From Haliclystus octoradiatus (lineage: Eukaryota; Cnidaria; Staurozoa; Stauromedusae; Haliclystidae), in NCBI GenBank assembly GCA_916610825.1, contig OU744453.1, forward strand, positions 17,820,241-17,884,240: a stretch of 64,000 bases of DNA, read 5' to 3'. Positions 39,851 through 39,979 of the stretch are shown here, piece by piece. Position 1 is the stretch's first letter. The number at the start of each line of letters is the position of its first letter. The notes beneath the pieces were generated by a model. The model searched no databases, was not told where the DNA came from, and saw nothing but the letters and a program-made list of their open reading frames with translations. The translations under genes were made by a program, and so were the position numbers.

Positions 39851-39979
39851 ATGATGGGCCATTCACCTGGTAGTGGATATTCCTCTGTAACTGTTATTGA
39901 TAGTGATTATGATTTTGCAAGTGGTGGTGGTAATTCATCATCTGACTTTGAGAGTGATGATACTGTGATTATTTTCTAA
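544..39979 (+). CDS. DCAF1: DCAF1 (VprBP), 3' part of gene, 29 exons
   Basis: Substrate receptor of the nuclear CUL4-DDB1 E3 ubiquitin ligase (also used by the EDD-DYRK2 ligase in mammals); it selects proteins for ubiquitination. Twenty-nine GT/AG exons (listed separately) join in one unbroken frame of about 1,182 residues with a stop at 39977-39979. Order: armadillo-like helices (exons 1-12), a LisH dimerisation motif across exons 14-15, a low-complexity linker, the conserved TCPPFSL segment (exon 16), a WD40 propeller (exons 18-28) and an acidic tail (exon 29). Two WDxR boxes for DDB1 contact are present, LWDLR in exon 24 and WDVR at the start of exon 25. Matches to remembered human DCAF1 run colinearly through every exon. 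Human DCAF1 is 1,507 residues, so the first few hundred residues and the promoter lie upstream of the window. The introns carry most of the mobile DNA. Confidence 0.95.
1181..1488. repeat. GTTCATGAAC-family cluster
   Basis: About 300 bp of repeated gttcatgaac/ttcatgaa words in both orientations. It holds a nested MITE at 1489-1606. Confidence 0.7.
1489..1606. mobile_element. hAT-like MITE (CAGGGTCCGAC family), short copy
   Basis: Starts cagtgtccaacaaaagg and ends accctg, with ctaggattccaggatcccca inside. Near-duplication of 8 bp, ttcatgaa on the left and tttatgaa on the right. Inserted in the GTTCATGAAC cluster. Confidence 0.65.
1690..1888 (-). mobile_element. LINE 3' relic, part split off by the hAT insertion
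   Basis: Read on the minus strand, 1888 downwards encodes NTLDIFKASLKSYLFRG then a stop, the usual C-terminal end of CR1/L2-like ORF2 proteins. It runs into a tail whose plus-strand form is aataataaataataatgata plus a tttatagagcgc block (about 1697-1741). Its other half is at 5502-5600, beyond the hAT. Confidence 0.75.
1889..5501 (+). mobile_element. Complete hAT DNA transposon
   Basis: The element begins CAGGGCTGT and ends ACAGCCCTG, so the termini are inverted repeats. It is flanked by a perfect 8-bp duplication, cagtttct at 1881-1888 and 5502-5509, the size expected for hAT. Both ends carry dense subterminal copies of gtaatcgttac/gtaacg-type motifs (1903-2045 and 5336-5490), typical transposase binding regions. 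It encodes one four-exon transposase on the same strand. Length 3,613 bp. It lies in the first visible DCAF1 intron. The exact duplication and open transposase suggest a young copy. A 41-bp tandem duplication (about 2873-2953) sits in its first intron. Confidence 0.95.
2471..5169 (+). CDS. hAT transposase, four exons
   Basis: Cut-and-paste DNA transposase. Exons 2471-2707, 2990-3999, 4195-4526 and 4808-5169 have GT/AG borders and compatible phases (0, 2, 1) and give about 646 residues. Exon 1 holds a BED-type zinc finger (CLLC, later His at SNLKKH). Exon 2 carries the RNase-H-like core: TTTDCWSAH with the first catalytic Asp, TTDNGSNF with the second, QRCAAHTLNL, and the PCATRWNS block. Exon 4 has the hATC dimerisation region, ASAACERLFS, whose Glu is the third catalytic residue in this family. 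The start is the ATG at 2471; the upstream in-frame GTG at 2462 is not needed. No internal stop was seen, so the protein may be functional. It resembles ZBED-like hATs; the subfamily was not determined. Confidence 0.9.
5502..5600 (-). mobile_element. LINE 3' relic, second part
   Basis: Minus-strand frame reads GIDRVWNTLPEQVRN, the conserved WNxLP block near the end of CR1/L2-like ORF2. It continues in frame into the 1690-1888 fragment once the hAT and one target duplication are removed. It ends a few bases from the acceptor of DCAF1 exon 2. Confidence 0.75.
5613..5714 (+). CDS. DCAF1: DCAF1 window exon 2
   Basis: 34 codons, phase 0 to 0, between tgttctag and gtaaca. Armadillo-like segment ending DPLLGLEGLK. 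The acceptor abuts an antisense LINE relic (see findings). Confidence 0.88.
6110..6245. repeat. GTTCATGAAC-family relic
   Basis: Diverged gttcaacatgaag, tttatgaagtgtttataaac and tttatgaactgtcag words. The surrounding intron 5715-6855 shows no other clear feature. Confidence 0.45.
6856..7014 (+). CDS. DCAF1: DCAF1 window exon 3
   Basis: 53 codons, phase 0 to 0, acceptor ttacag, donor gtatgt. Contains LLDIPKQSIVAAGVALSLY and YNKDAMEK, the latter close to human YNQDAMER. Confidence 0.93.
7079..7279. repeat. GTTCATGAAC-family element
   Basis: Starts ccctgcgaaaaa and ends tttttgtagggg, which are inverted complements. The body is made of attcaggagttcat, gttcatgaacgtt and ttcatgaac words. Confidence 0.7.
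7550..8125. repeat. GTTCATGAAC-family fragments flanking a SINE
   Basis: Fragments at 7550-7620 (gttcatgaaaatgg, gttcatgaacgcctgaactg) and 8040-8125 (atgaacattaaatg, ttcatgaattg) lie on each side of the tRNA-derived element at 7655-8022. Confidence 0.5.
7655..8022 (-). mobile_element. tRNA-derived SINE
   Basis: On the minus strand the element starts ggaggattagctcagatgg, a good Pol III A box, followed by a B-box-like ggtttaaatcc about 70 nt later. The body and tail match the second copy at 35500-36185, including the gtggatggaatgg/gtggatagaacgg block and the agagccac tail. Promoter boxes are internal, as expected for SINEs. Confidence 0.75.
8217..8396 (+). CDS. DCAF1: DCAF1 window exon 4
   Basis: 60 codons, phase 0 to 0, acceptor tctccag, donor gtatgt. 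Contains VLSDIVKYALWLLERSH and LDLFDQMDGLR, close to the human protein. The following intron is about 11.1 kb because of two LINE copies. Confidence 0.93.
8741..8792 (+). repeat. (CAT)n microsatellite at 5' end of the LINE pair
   Basis: Seventeen CAT/ATC triplets directly joined to the truncated LINE copy at 8793. The same repeat ends both LINE copies. Confidence 0.98.
8793..12284 (+). CDS. LINE ORF2 (endonuclease/reverse transcriptase), copy A, no native start
   Basis: About 1,163 residues of ORF2, open to the stop at 12282-12284. Endonuclease: WNINGLGSK, FLSETWT, GGDFNAR, LVDFVL, LSDHCS. Reverse transcriptase: NNYRGISLTSILGKL, CFIDLKKAFDTVWH, GVRQGCILSPNLFN and catalytic FADD, then YKYLGFS. 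C-terminal CPHC...H...C zinc knuckle. No RNase H motif seen. It differs from copy B at about seven residues. An ATG at 8730 in flanking host DNA, followed by 17 His codons from the (CAT)n, is fused in frame; this is a by-product of insertion and not the natural N-terminus. All visible catalytic residues are kept. Confidence 0.93.
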   Translation, partial: TFTFWNINGLGSKLGNPDFQKFLKNDVIFLSETWTQRSSHFHPPPNYDIIYKHRTSKQPNCSRGSGGLAVLIKCNIKHAFTEIPSNSEDIMWLKMNRLAFGLNNDLYIAFVYVSPQYSSVNPIHKNQVFEILQNELINVPGGCDVLVGGDFNARLGKLNDFISNDDDSFFDLPPTYVPDYHNLVLRKTRDNTINDYSRHLISICTSNQLRILNGRLKGDEEGEFTYHGNIGSSLVDFVLASEQLYLQSPSVLKSIKVDKDALLLSDHCSINLSLNVTLRHTNNDCSSILVEERPPRYLWCDEKKSDYVERFSSESHERLIESLSSEILTSTEDIDQIIDKISDLLTTSAQGILKLKTFKNQKHARQFKTRWYTKSCSHIKSRLNNIIRLLKRHPNDPFLRGRICRLRKQYKKEIKLSKRQHNDTALHNLNNAMNNDKNKFWQLMKSFRASENKNETLPDAYELLSHFKQLHKENPIESDTVDGNYTVMQSQSESNLVGDLDRSIDTREIISAMKLLKKKKSPGRDGILAEMVHATADKFIDVYKNLFNQIFQSGYFPNSWKESFILPLFKSGDKLNSNNYRGISLTSILGKLFCLILNERLRHFLDENDIIHEAQGGFQKNKRTVDHLFCLKTLISKYTKNNKKLFTCFIDLKKAFDTVWHPGLLLKLKQLNIDGIFYKIIDNLYVHNKAHIIYNNLLTTSISPSVGVRQGCILSPNLFNIYINDFAKSLTCQSTHPVFLADKPLNCLMFADDIVLFSQTKEGLQKCMEKAYLYAEQWKLKINYEKSKCMIFSKKYVDEQHFFSINNTPIEMVENYKYLGFSFHCSSKQCFGIKQLCTKAEKAWAITQRSMGRSSTSYVAIHKTMFTTMIKPILLYASDVWGDSVTHIENNQIETVQRDIMRKILNVRKNSSKIAVRAELGIIPLQIDVKINMIKFLVRMINSKKSSLLYKAFGEQIVNSSSTSWLGKVTHHLSEIGINLQLLISKETNQKSDQIKLINSIKDQLNNEYKINFEQTNLNSNTPGQSNQLKFYKTIKHKFEFENYLLLPHKKSRIAITQIRISAHKLGVQTGRYSNIPYEDRLCPHCDSDSIDDEIHLLFNCNINSNLRVAFFNKIEKLHNNFQVFSDTEKLELLFSQTELQTKKLLGRFLYESLQKRYNNLQY
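8793..12532 (+). mobile_element. LINE copy A, 5' truncated
   Basis: Non-LTR retrotransposon copy lacking the 5' UTR, ORF1 and the first seven codons of ORF2. It begins at acttttacc, which corresponds to 15094 in copy B (offset 6,301). The 3' UTR (12285-12532) has (TA)n and ends caaacaaacaaa, running into (CAT)n at 12533. Copies A and B differ at only a few bases per kilobase by eye. Copy A lies upstream of copy B in the same orientation, head to tail. Confidence 0.95.
12533..12603 (+). repeat. (CAT)n between LINE copies A and B
   Basis: About 23 CAT triplets, at once the tail of copy A and the 5' flank of copy B. Confidence 0.98.
12763..14814 (+). CDS. LINE ORF1 protein with SGNH/GDSL esterase-like domain
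   Basis: 683 residues; the ATG at 12763 is the first in the frame after the 5' UTR. Residues about 1-130 form a compact domain (EIWMSACKIYFESLGMIPW, TFFSSGTVMTSGKELTLFI). Residues 160-250 are Thr/Ser/Pro-rich. About 262-340 is a heptad-like coiled coil (LRNLQTDILTLKETCRLYRN). Then Asn-rich sequence, and about 375-545 an SGNH-hydrolase-like fold: LLIVADSHIRHV in place of GDS, ILHFGSHDSH in place of GxND, and a final D/H pair in DSIYTNTHG. Esterase-type ORF1 proteins are known from CR1/L2-like LINEs; the coiled coil suggests multimerisation and RNA binding in the RNP. Whether the esterase is active is unknown; the GDS and GxND signature residues are altered. Confidence 0.85.
   Translation: MMECEEQNDENYSNSLNILNKMANKLDPEMIITTNIEPKYRDGDVLHQIKFKTNQNEIWMSACKIYFESLGMIPWIKDTKGEGRKVLVISPRSSQKHKILTMTFFSSGTVMTSGKELTLFINKYFDKIKESLHKVYTENNSKNKFIGDSEHKEGYLLTKPCYETPRGNTPTNTLSTPTSTPNTPSPIQRPNKQSLSVQRSLTSDSETEDEILFHSESEEELSQSVVTVKKNLNTRKSTMTIRSVDSATVTTPVNSQPTTGQLRNLQTDILTLKETCRLYRNTISKVEQENQSLQATITDLKNELKNNSSKHDTEINQIKNRLSATETSIAEMKHHMSKKTTTSSSTHINQNSTHGNNNNNNVNSSRPQSQVDNTGTPLDLLIVADSHIRHVIPTKIAKSSKAKKVICQGMPTHQFVTEIENIAKTNTNYKYIILHFGSHDSHEKIEKVSLADITTAIMKTKTLFPSSQIYYSSMLPKPENSSILITMRLNDQLETFCTSKNITFINNSRIFVTKNNGTLEQNKPLFLQDSIYTNTHGTKLLSRNFIRAIHTQQHDMITPNIQHIPQINVDQRMPSIPPMTTESNQSESVIHPLMSQHLKQPNYVIPPRNREEIMQQTLSDFMKLFHNRFSNSVEFPSTIPPQEMARPLNLMPTLHRSTDRNYDAHSAWENIPPQIYQHPQRHY
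14817..15086 (+). CDS. Small middle ORF of the LINE, unrecognised
   Basis: 89 codons. Its ATG begins two bases after the ORF1 TAA (14812-14814), and its TGA (15084-15086) overlaps the ORF2 start (15073) by 14 nt. This fills the whole gap between ORF1 and ORF2. The protein is Ile/Tyr/Lys-rich with no recognised motif. It may be chance, or a real reading frame coupling translation of ORF1 to ORF2. It is missing from truncated copy A, so conservation cannot be judged here. Confidence 0.35.
   Translation: MIYIYNYKIITKIYIKYTFMKNIHRSYHSDKFMCDIIDIVATETNYSNVKNSLKNIFIRNSVTIDIVKPLHSRDVSHPSKFSNINYGNP
15073..18585 (+). CDS. LINE ORF2 (endonuclease/reverse transcriptase), copy B, intact
   Basis: 1,170 residues, native start MEIPENLTFTFW. 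Apurinic-like endonuclease at about 8-260 (WNINGLGSK, SETW, GGDFNAR, SDH). Reverse transcriptase at about 500-780 with FIDLKKAFD, GVRQGCILSP and the FADD catalytic box. Thumb/connection region with AVRAELGIIPLQID. C-terminal zinc knuckle CPHC...EIH...C near residue 1,090. It nicks target DNA and copies the element RNA by target-primed reverse transcription. The length is normal for a two-ORF LINE and no lesion was seen. Confidence 0.95.
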   Translation: MEIPENLTFTFWNINGLGSKLGNPDFQKFLKNDVIFLSETWTQRSSHFHPPPNYDIIYKHRTSKQPNCSRGSGGLAVLIKCNIKHAFTEIPSNSEDIMWLKMNRLAFGLNNDLYIAFVYVSPQYSSVNPIHKNQVFEILQNELINVPGGCDVLVGGDFNARLGKLNDFISNDDDSFFDLPPTYVPDYHNLVLRKTRDNTINDYSRHLISICTSNQLRILNGRLKGDEEGEFTYHGNIGSSLVDFVLASEQLYLQSPSVLKSIKVDKDALLLSDHCSINLSLNVTLRHTNNDCSSILVEERPPRYLWCDEKKSDYVERFSSESHERLIESLSSEILTSTEDIDQIIDKISDLLTTSAQGILKLKTFKNQKHARQFKTRWYTKSCSHIKSRLNNIIRLLKRHPNDPFLRGRICRLRKQYKKEIKLSKRQHNDTALHNLNNAMNNDKNKFWQLMKSFRASENKNETLPDAYELLSHFKQLHEENPIESDTVDGNYTFMQSQSESNFVGDLDRAIDTREIISAMKLLKKKKSPGRDGILAEMVHATADKFIDVYKNLFNQIFQSGYFPNSWKESFILPLFKSGDKLNSNNYRGISLTSILGKLFCLILNERLRHFLDENDIIHEAQGGFQKNKRTADHLFCLKTLISKYTKNNKKLFTCFIDLKKAFDTVWHPGLLLKLKQLNIDGIFYKIIDNLYVHNKAHIIYNNLLTTSISPSVGVRQGCILSPNLFNIYINDFAKSLTCQSTHPVFLADKPLNCLMFADDIVLFSQTKEGLQKCMEKAYLYAEQWKLKINYEKSKCMIFSKKYVDEQHFFSINNTPIEMVENYKYLGFSFHCSSKQCFGIKQLCTKAEKAWAITQRSMGRSSTSYVAIHKTMFTTMIKPILLYASEVWGDSVTHIENNQIETVQRDIMRKILNVRKNSSKIAVRAELGIIPLQIDVKINMIKFLVRMINSKKSSLLYKAFGEQIVNSSSTSWLGKVTHHLSEIGINLQLLISKETNQKSDQIKLINSIKDQLNNEYKIKFEQTNLNSNTPGQSNQLKFYKTIKHKFEFENYLLLPHKKSRIAITQIRISAHKLGVQTGRYSNIPYEDRLCPHCDSDSIDDEIHLLFNCNINSNLRVAFFNKIEKLHNNFQVFSDTEKLELLFSQTELQTKKLLGRFLYESLQKRYNNLQY
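18843..18880 (+). repeat. (CAT)n tail of LINE copy B
   Basis: Twelve CAT/ATC triplets, then host sequence accgtttattc. Confidence 0.97.
18896..19172. mobile_element. Two TA-flanked MITE copies (CAGTGAAACC family)
   Basis: A short copy (18896-18984, cagtgacacctg to ggttttactgta) lies next to a longer copy (about 18998-19170, caatgaaacc to gtttgactg). Both contain actatagacaggtggccgct. Compare the clean copy at 27198-27374. Confidence 0.65.
19250..19395 (-). mobile_element. LINE 3' relic
   Basis: Minus-strand frame reads NAGAHNWNDLPSKDVS, a stop, then FKSLLEKHLFKFNF, the WNxLP...FKxxLKxxLF ending of CR1/L2-like ORF2, with stops inside. Old and inactive. Confidence 0.65.
19493..19708 (+). CDS. 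DCAF1: DCAF1 window exon 5
   Basis: 72 codons, phase 0 to 0, acceptor tgctttag, donor gtatgt. Contains SRKVIRQTCIALSRYFEMH, matching human ASRQTGKHTCMALRKYFEAH. Confidence 0.93.
20008..20097 (+). CDS. DCAF1: DCAF1 window exon 6
   Basis: 30 codons, phase 0 to 0, acceptor caatttag, donor gtaaga. Contains TNYETILESVELLFD, aligning with the human SYTHEQIVEMMEFLIE region. Confidence 0.88.
20450..20652. repeat. GTTCATGAAC-family element
   Basis: cagttcacgaacagttaatg to gttcatgaactgtttatgaactcatgg, followed by attttcacagggg. Matches the end-to-end layout of the family. Confidence 0.65.
20743..20822 (+). CDS. DCAF1: DCAF1 window exon 7
   Basis: 80 nt, phase 0 to 2, acceptor atttttag, donor gtaaac. 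KLKGVQTLLQIIGVASKWK aligns with human SCVQLLLQLISIACNWK. Confidence 0.9.
20966..21351. mobile_element. Foldback/MITE with about 75-bp inverted ends
   Basis: The left end (gcgcacatgacac, cagattcaggtagctgaagc, gatgaagaatggtgaaaagg) is the reverse complement of the right end (cctttcaccatttttcatc, gcttcagctacctgaatctg, gtgtcatgtgcac). No coding capacity. Lies in the DCAF1 intron between exons 7 and 8. Confidence 0.75.
21468..21572 (+). CDS. DCAF1: DCAF1 window exon 8
   Basis: 105 nt, phase 2 to 2, acceptor caatcag, donor gtacga. LATISIGLLDYPTR and a variable loop. Supported mainly by frame continuity between exons 7 and 9. Confidence 0.75.
21825..21944 (+). CDS. DCAF1: DCAF1 window exon 9
   Basis: 120 nt, phase 2 to 2, acceptor gttttag, donor gtaagg. 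AMGCLFLQMTTVRAQLLLD aligns with the human ALDVLAILTVVPKIQLQLAE helix. Confidence 0.85.
22056..22178. repeat. GTTCATGAAC-family element
   Basis: cccctacgaaaaacaattcag... on the left and gaactcctaaattatttttcgcggg on the right form inverted ends about 120 bp apart. Confidence 0.75.
22315..22414 (+). CDS. DCAF1: DCAF1 window exon 10
   Basis: 100 nt, phase 2 to 0, acceptor gttctag, donor gttagt. DDPEITKAALRIVCYCCMP aligns with human HDAEIQKSALQIIINCVCGP. Confidence 0.88.
22550..22815. repeat. Relic of the foldback family at 37876
   Basis: Shares ggttactcagcacggcaacc, gttctctggtgcc and the atgtccaagctgttttgactt block with 37876-38510, in the same order. Confidence 0.5.
22852..23067 (+). CDS. DCAF1: DCAF1 window exon 11
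   Basis: 72 codons, phase 0 to 0, acceptor ttttgtag, donor gtaatt. LLDVTTPLTDADAIRSLACQ aligns with human LLSIKMPITDADQIRALACK. Its last 17 bases and the donor are duplicated 160 bp downstream. Confidence 0.93.
23051..23370 (+). repeat. 160-bp direct tandem duplication that copies a splice donor
   Basis: 23051-23210 and 23211-23370 are near-identical tandem copies. The first includes the last 17 bases of DCAF1 exon 11 and its donor; the second repeats gttcgctcgcatgtcag followed by gtaatt at 23228. The rest is GTTCATGAAC-family sequence, which continues to about 23450. Confidence 0.92.
23526..23753 (+). CDS. DCAF1: DCAF1 window exon 12
   Basis: 76 codons, phase 0 to 0, acceptor gtttcag, donor gtaaga. 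QQLMREPILQ and ASLLIEKTTGNKFL align with human QQLMKEPVLQ and AAELIERVSGKPLL. Confidence 0.94.
24129..24210 (+). CDS. DCAF1: DCAF1 window exon 13, start of LisH
   Basis: 82 nt, phase 0 to 1, acceptor ccttttag, donor gtaaat. YPKQDLLHLINEHLVSSG is the first half of the LisH motif (human FPEKELLLLIRNHLISKG). Confidence 0.92.
24855..25042. repeat. GTTCATGAAC-family element
   Basis: ccccatacgaaaaaaaatcc to cattttcggcaggggc, with several gttcatgaac words between. A further fragment is at 25085-25100. Confidence 0.75.
25230..25420. repeat. GTTCATGAAC-family element
   Basis: ttgcaaaaatagtttgttgagttcatg to catgaaccgttttccatatg. Five or more ttcatgaac words. Confidence 0.65.
25780..25898 (+). CDS. 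DCAF1: DCAF1 window exon 14, end of LisH
   Basis: 119 nt, phase 1 to 0, acceptor tattaag, donor gtaagt. LIETAKVLQKEACLP completes LisH, followed by a Pro/Lys-rich linker. Confidence 0.9.
25990..26076 (+). CDS. DCAF1: DCAF1 window exon 15, linker
   Basis: 29 codons, phase 0 to 0, acceptor tcttag, donor gtaagt. Ser/Pro-rich linker that keeps frame with its neighbours. Much shorter than the human linker. Confidence 0.75.
26102..26206. mobile_element. Best GTTCATGAAC-family copy, near-perfect palindrome
   Basis: About 100 bp. The left arm, ccctacgaaaaacagttcag then gagttcatgaac, is the reverse complement of the right arm, gttcatgaactcctgaactg then tttttttgtaaggg, with a short centre (attaactggccccaattt). 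It can fold into one long hairpin. No clear target duplication was found, so the transposition class is unknown; it is treated as a MITE-like or foldback element. A second copy at 26340-26490 is more diverged. Confidence 0.85.
26910..27085. mobile_element. hAT-like MITE, 176 bp with 8-bp duplication
   Basis: Begins caggatccgtc and ends gtcggaccctg (inverted), flanked by aattacgt at 26902-26909 and 27086-27093. The 8-bp duplication points to mobilisation by a hAT transposase. Confidence 0.88.
27198..27374. mobile_element. TA-flanked MITE, 177 bp
   Basis: Inverted ends CAGTGAAACCTGTATATAAC and GTTATAACAGGTTTGACTG, flanked by TA on both sides, as for Tc1/mariner-type targets. Internal partial repeats ccactatagacaggtggcc. 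Ends just upstream of DCAF1 exon 16. Confidence 0.85.
27397..27560 (+). CDS. DCAF1: DCAF1 window exon 16
   Basis: 164 nt, phase 0 to 2, acceptor gatttag, donor gtatag. LDNIVTKFLREQHAQCKNPV then TCPPFSLL, nearly the same as human LDSIITEYLREQHARCKNPV. The exact acceptor could be a few codons downstream. Confidence 0.93.
27637..28100. repeat. Duplicated intron block plus GTTCATGAAC elements
   Basis: 27637-27808 (aagtagcaatgactaactga to gttaaatgacccc) recurs at 29350-29523. It is followed by an element with ends cccctgcgtaaaacaattcag (27798) and gaactcctaaactgttttttgcagggg (to about 27975) and a fragment to 28100. Confidence 0.8.
28735..28835. repeat. GTTCATGAAC-family element, compact
   Basis: cctgcaaaaaacagttcagg on the left and gaactcctgaactaatttttactgg on the right; about 95 bp. 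Confidence 0.75.
28899..28974 (+). CDS. DCAF1: DCAF1 window exon 17
   Basis: 76 nt, phase 2 to 0, acceptor aacacag, donor gtaagt. HKCPEPQNRRNAATNITRRL aligns with human HQCPEPKQRRQAPINFTSRL. Confidence 0.93.
29059..29233. mobile_element. hAT-like MITE, 175 bp, cleanest copy
   Basis: Ends CAGGGTCCGACAAAAGG and CTTTTGTCGGACCCTG are nearly perfect inverted repeats. Flanking duplication agaagagc at 29051-29058 and 29234-29241. Confidence 0.93.
29276..29337 (+). CDS. DCAF1: DCAF1 window exon 18
   Basis: 62 nt, phase 0 to 2, acceptor cattag, donor gtaatg. GHGGRKGAALNRKMIYSR; the last part aligns with human RHLIFSR at the start of the propeller. Confidence 0.85.
29350..29605. repeat. Second copy of the duplicated intron block with GTTCATGAAC element
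   Basis: 29350-29523 repeats 27637-27808 with few changes. It continues into gttcatgaactgtcctc and gaattgtgatctgcaggggtc. Confidence 0.8.
29895..29961 (+). CDS. DCAF1: DCAF1 window exon 19, WD40
   Basis: 67 nt, phase 2 to 0, acceptor tgctag, donor gtgagt. LRDTEDSSYFTCASFV aligns with human FREANEDESGFTCCAFS. Confidence 0.9.
30235..30306 (+). CDS. DCAF1: DCAF1 window exon 20, WD40
   Basis: 24 codons, phase 0, acceptor ttgttag, donor gtaaac. YLAVGTDDGTVQLYNTNTM is a WD40 blade strand pattern (human FLMLGTCTGQLKLYNVFSG). Confidence 0.92.
30340..30800. repeat. Internally repeated intron block
   Basis: Three diverged copies of an aactgtataattcacgaggcc-like unit (about 30348, 30580, 30760), with gttcatgaac words at 30610-30680. 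Confidence 0.55.
31231..31287 (+). CDS. DCAF1: DCAF1 window exon 21, WD40
   Basis: 19 codons, phase 0, acceptor attccag, donor gtgagt. QEIAYQVLFSCVTNCEISK aligns in position with human QEEASYNCHNSAITHLE. Confidence 0.82.
31306..31461. mobile_element. hAT-like MITE, diverged copy
   Basis: Contains aagttcagcctactggaatt and ttctggaatctaggattgcagg and ends gtcggaccctg. No target duplication recognised. Confidence 0.6.
31575..31680 (-). mobile_element. tRNA-like SINE head
   Basis: The minus strand carries ggttgcttggtgacagaatc (A-box-like) and gggtttgattcctc (B box), spaced about as in tRNAs. The plus-strand sequence from 31497 may be its body. Confidence 0.5.
31692..31780 (+). CDS. DCAF1: DCAF1 window exon 22, WD40
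   Basis: 89 nt, phase 0 to 2, acceptor tttgtag, donor gtatgt. DGRLMIASSS and SGVWSLDG align with human DGSLLLTSAT and SALWGMKS. Confidence 0.9.
32600..32681 (+). CDS. DCAF1: DCAF1 window exon 23, WD40
   Basis: 82 nt, phase 2 to 0, acceptor tatttaag, donor gtaagc. DDHFAAFSHDQEKSIGTED aligns with human [20 protein letters not shown]. Confidence 0.88.
32695..33010. repeat. GTTCATGAAC-family cluster, last copies in the window
   Basis: Two diverged copies, gttcatgaactgttcttgaacc to gttgatgaccctgc and onward to catgaatgatttccacagcgg. No family member was seen by eye downstream of this. Confidence 0.7.
33063..33296 (+). CDS. DCAF1: DCAF1 window exon 24, WD40 with first WDxR box
   Basis: 78 codons, phase 0, acceptor tttttcag, donor gtatcc. 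FNPTDDLVLNDGCLWDLR nearly matches human FNPTDDLVLNDGVLWDVR. The WDLR box is a DDB1-binding signature. Confidence 0.96.
33825..33920 (-). mobile_element. tRNA-like SINE head
   Basis: The minus strand reads gcggttgttagagcgttgg (A box) and ggagttcaattcc (B box). No canonical cloverleaf was confirmed, so SINE is favoured over a functional tRNA. Confidence 0.55.
34115..34288. mobile_element. TA-flanked MITE, inverted copy
   Basis: cagtaaacctgctataacgg to acaggtttcactg with TA on each side. Same family as 27198-27374, opposite orientation. A fragment is also at 25928-25965. Confidence 0.82.
34342..34435 (+). CDS. DCAF1: DCAF1 window exon 25, second WDxR box
   Basis: 94 nt, phase 0 to 1, acceptor ttttttcag, donor gtaagt. 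WDVRTFRLLRSVPALDRCR aligns with human WDLRTFHLLHTVPALDQCR. The intron splits the blade just before the WDxR box. Confidence 0.95.
35097..35210 (+). CDS. DCAF1: DCAF1 window exon 26
   Basis: 114 nt, phase 1 to 1, acceptor tgtacag, donor gtaagt. Acidic stretch EEDEEI then PFASSFRTFDACEYTSI, matching human PFGSSFRTFNATDYKPI. Confidence 0.93.
35500..36185 (+). mobile_element. tRNA-derived SINE split by a MITE
   Basis: The head gaggattagccagagcaaac and B box gtggttcaaatctcc, body and tail (aaagagccacttgtctagaa) match the minus-strand SINE at 7655-8022. Interrupted at 35668-36004 by the ggtaactcc element. Tail-only relics are at 48768-48962 and 52322-52386. Confidence 0.72.
35668..36004. mobile_element. 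GC-ended MITE (ggtaactcc family), copy 1
   Basis: Starts ccccgggggtgggtaacttc and ends gggagtttttcctcccgg, flanked by ggtagctt on both sides (35660-35667, 36005-36012). The interior repeats acccaaaaagttccaaaa-like units. The 8-bp duplication suggests hAT mobilisation. Confidence 0.82.
36629..36702 (+). CDS. DCAF1: DCAF1 window exon 27
   Basis: 74 nt, phase 1 to 0, acceptor ttcctcag, donor gtgcag. TKKTILDLAVDDHDSMVAVIE aligns with human [21 protein letters not shown]. Confidence 0.92.
37750..37851 (+). CDS. DCAF1: DCAF1 window exon 28
   Basis: 34 codons, phase 0, acceptor ttttag, donor gtaaat. ANAESFCRLYEIGRRR aligns with human LNMDTVCRLYEVGRQR. The acidic tail begins here. Confidence 0.93.
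37876..38060. mobile_element. Foldback element with about 50-bp inverted arms
   Basis: The left arm, gggctactgcac then gtttgggttctctgatacca, is the reverse complement of the right arm, ttggtatcagagaacccaaa then gtgcagtgcagtaaccc. Noncoding. Related downstream sequence continues to about 38510. Relic at 22550. Confidence 0.78.
38667..38837. mobile_element. hAT-like MITE, 171 bp, inverted copy
   Basis: cagggtccgaca to ttttttgtcggacactg, flanked by gctatgat at 38659-38666 and 38838-38845. Internal order is reversed relative to 29059. Confidence 0.9.
39296..39430 (-). mobile_element. tRNA-like SINE head
   Basis: The minus strand contains tgtagtgcagcggttgagc (A-box-like) and cgtggtcaatcccc (B-box-like), with about 60 nt between. 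Confidence 0.45.
39767..39979 (+). CDS. DCAF1: DCAF1 last exon, acidic tail
   Basis: 70 codons plus TAA, acceptor tctccag. Acidic tail with a run of about 13 Asp encoded largely by a pure (GAT)n tract (about 39810-39850), then Ser/Asp-rich sequence ending in DDTVIIF, similar to the human EDDIILSLNE end. Confidence 0.92.
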
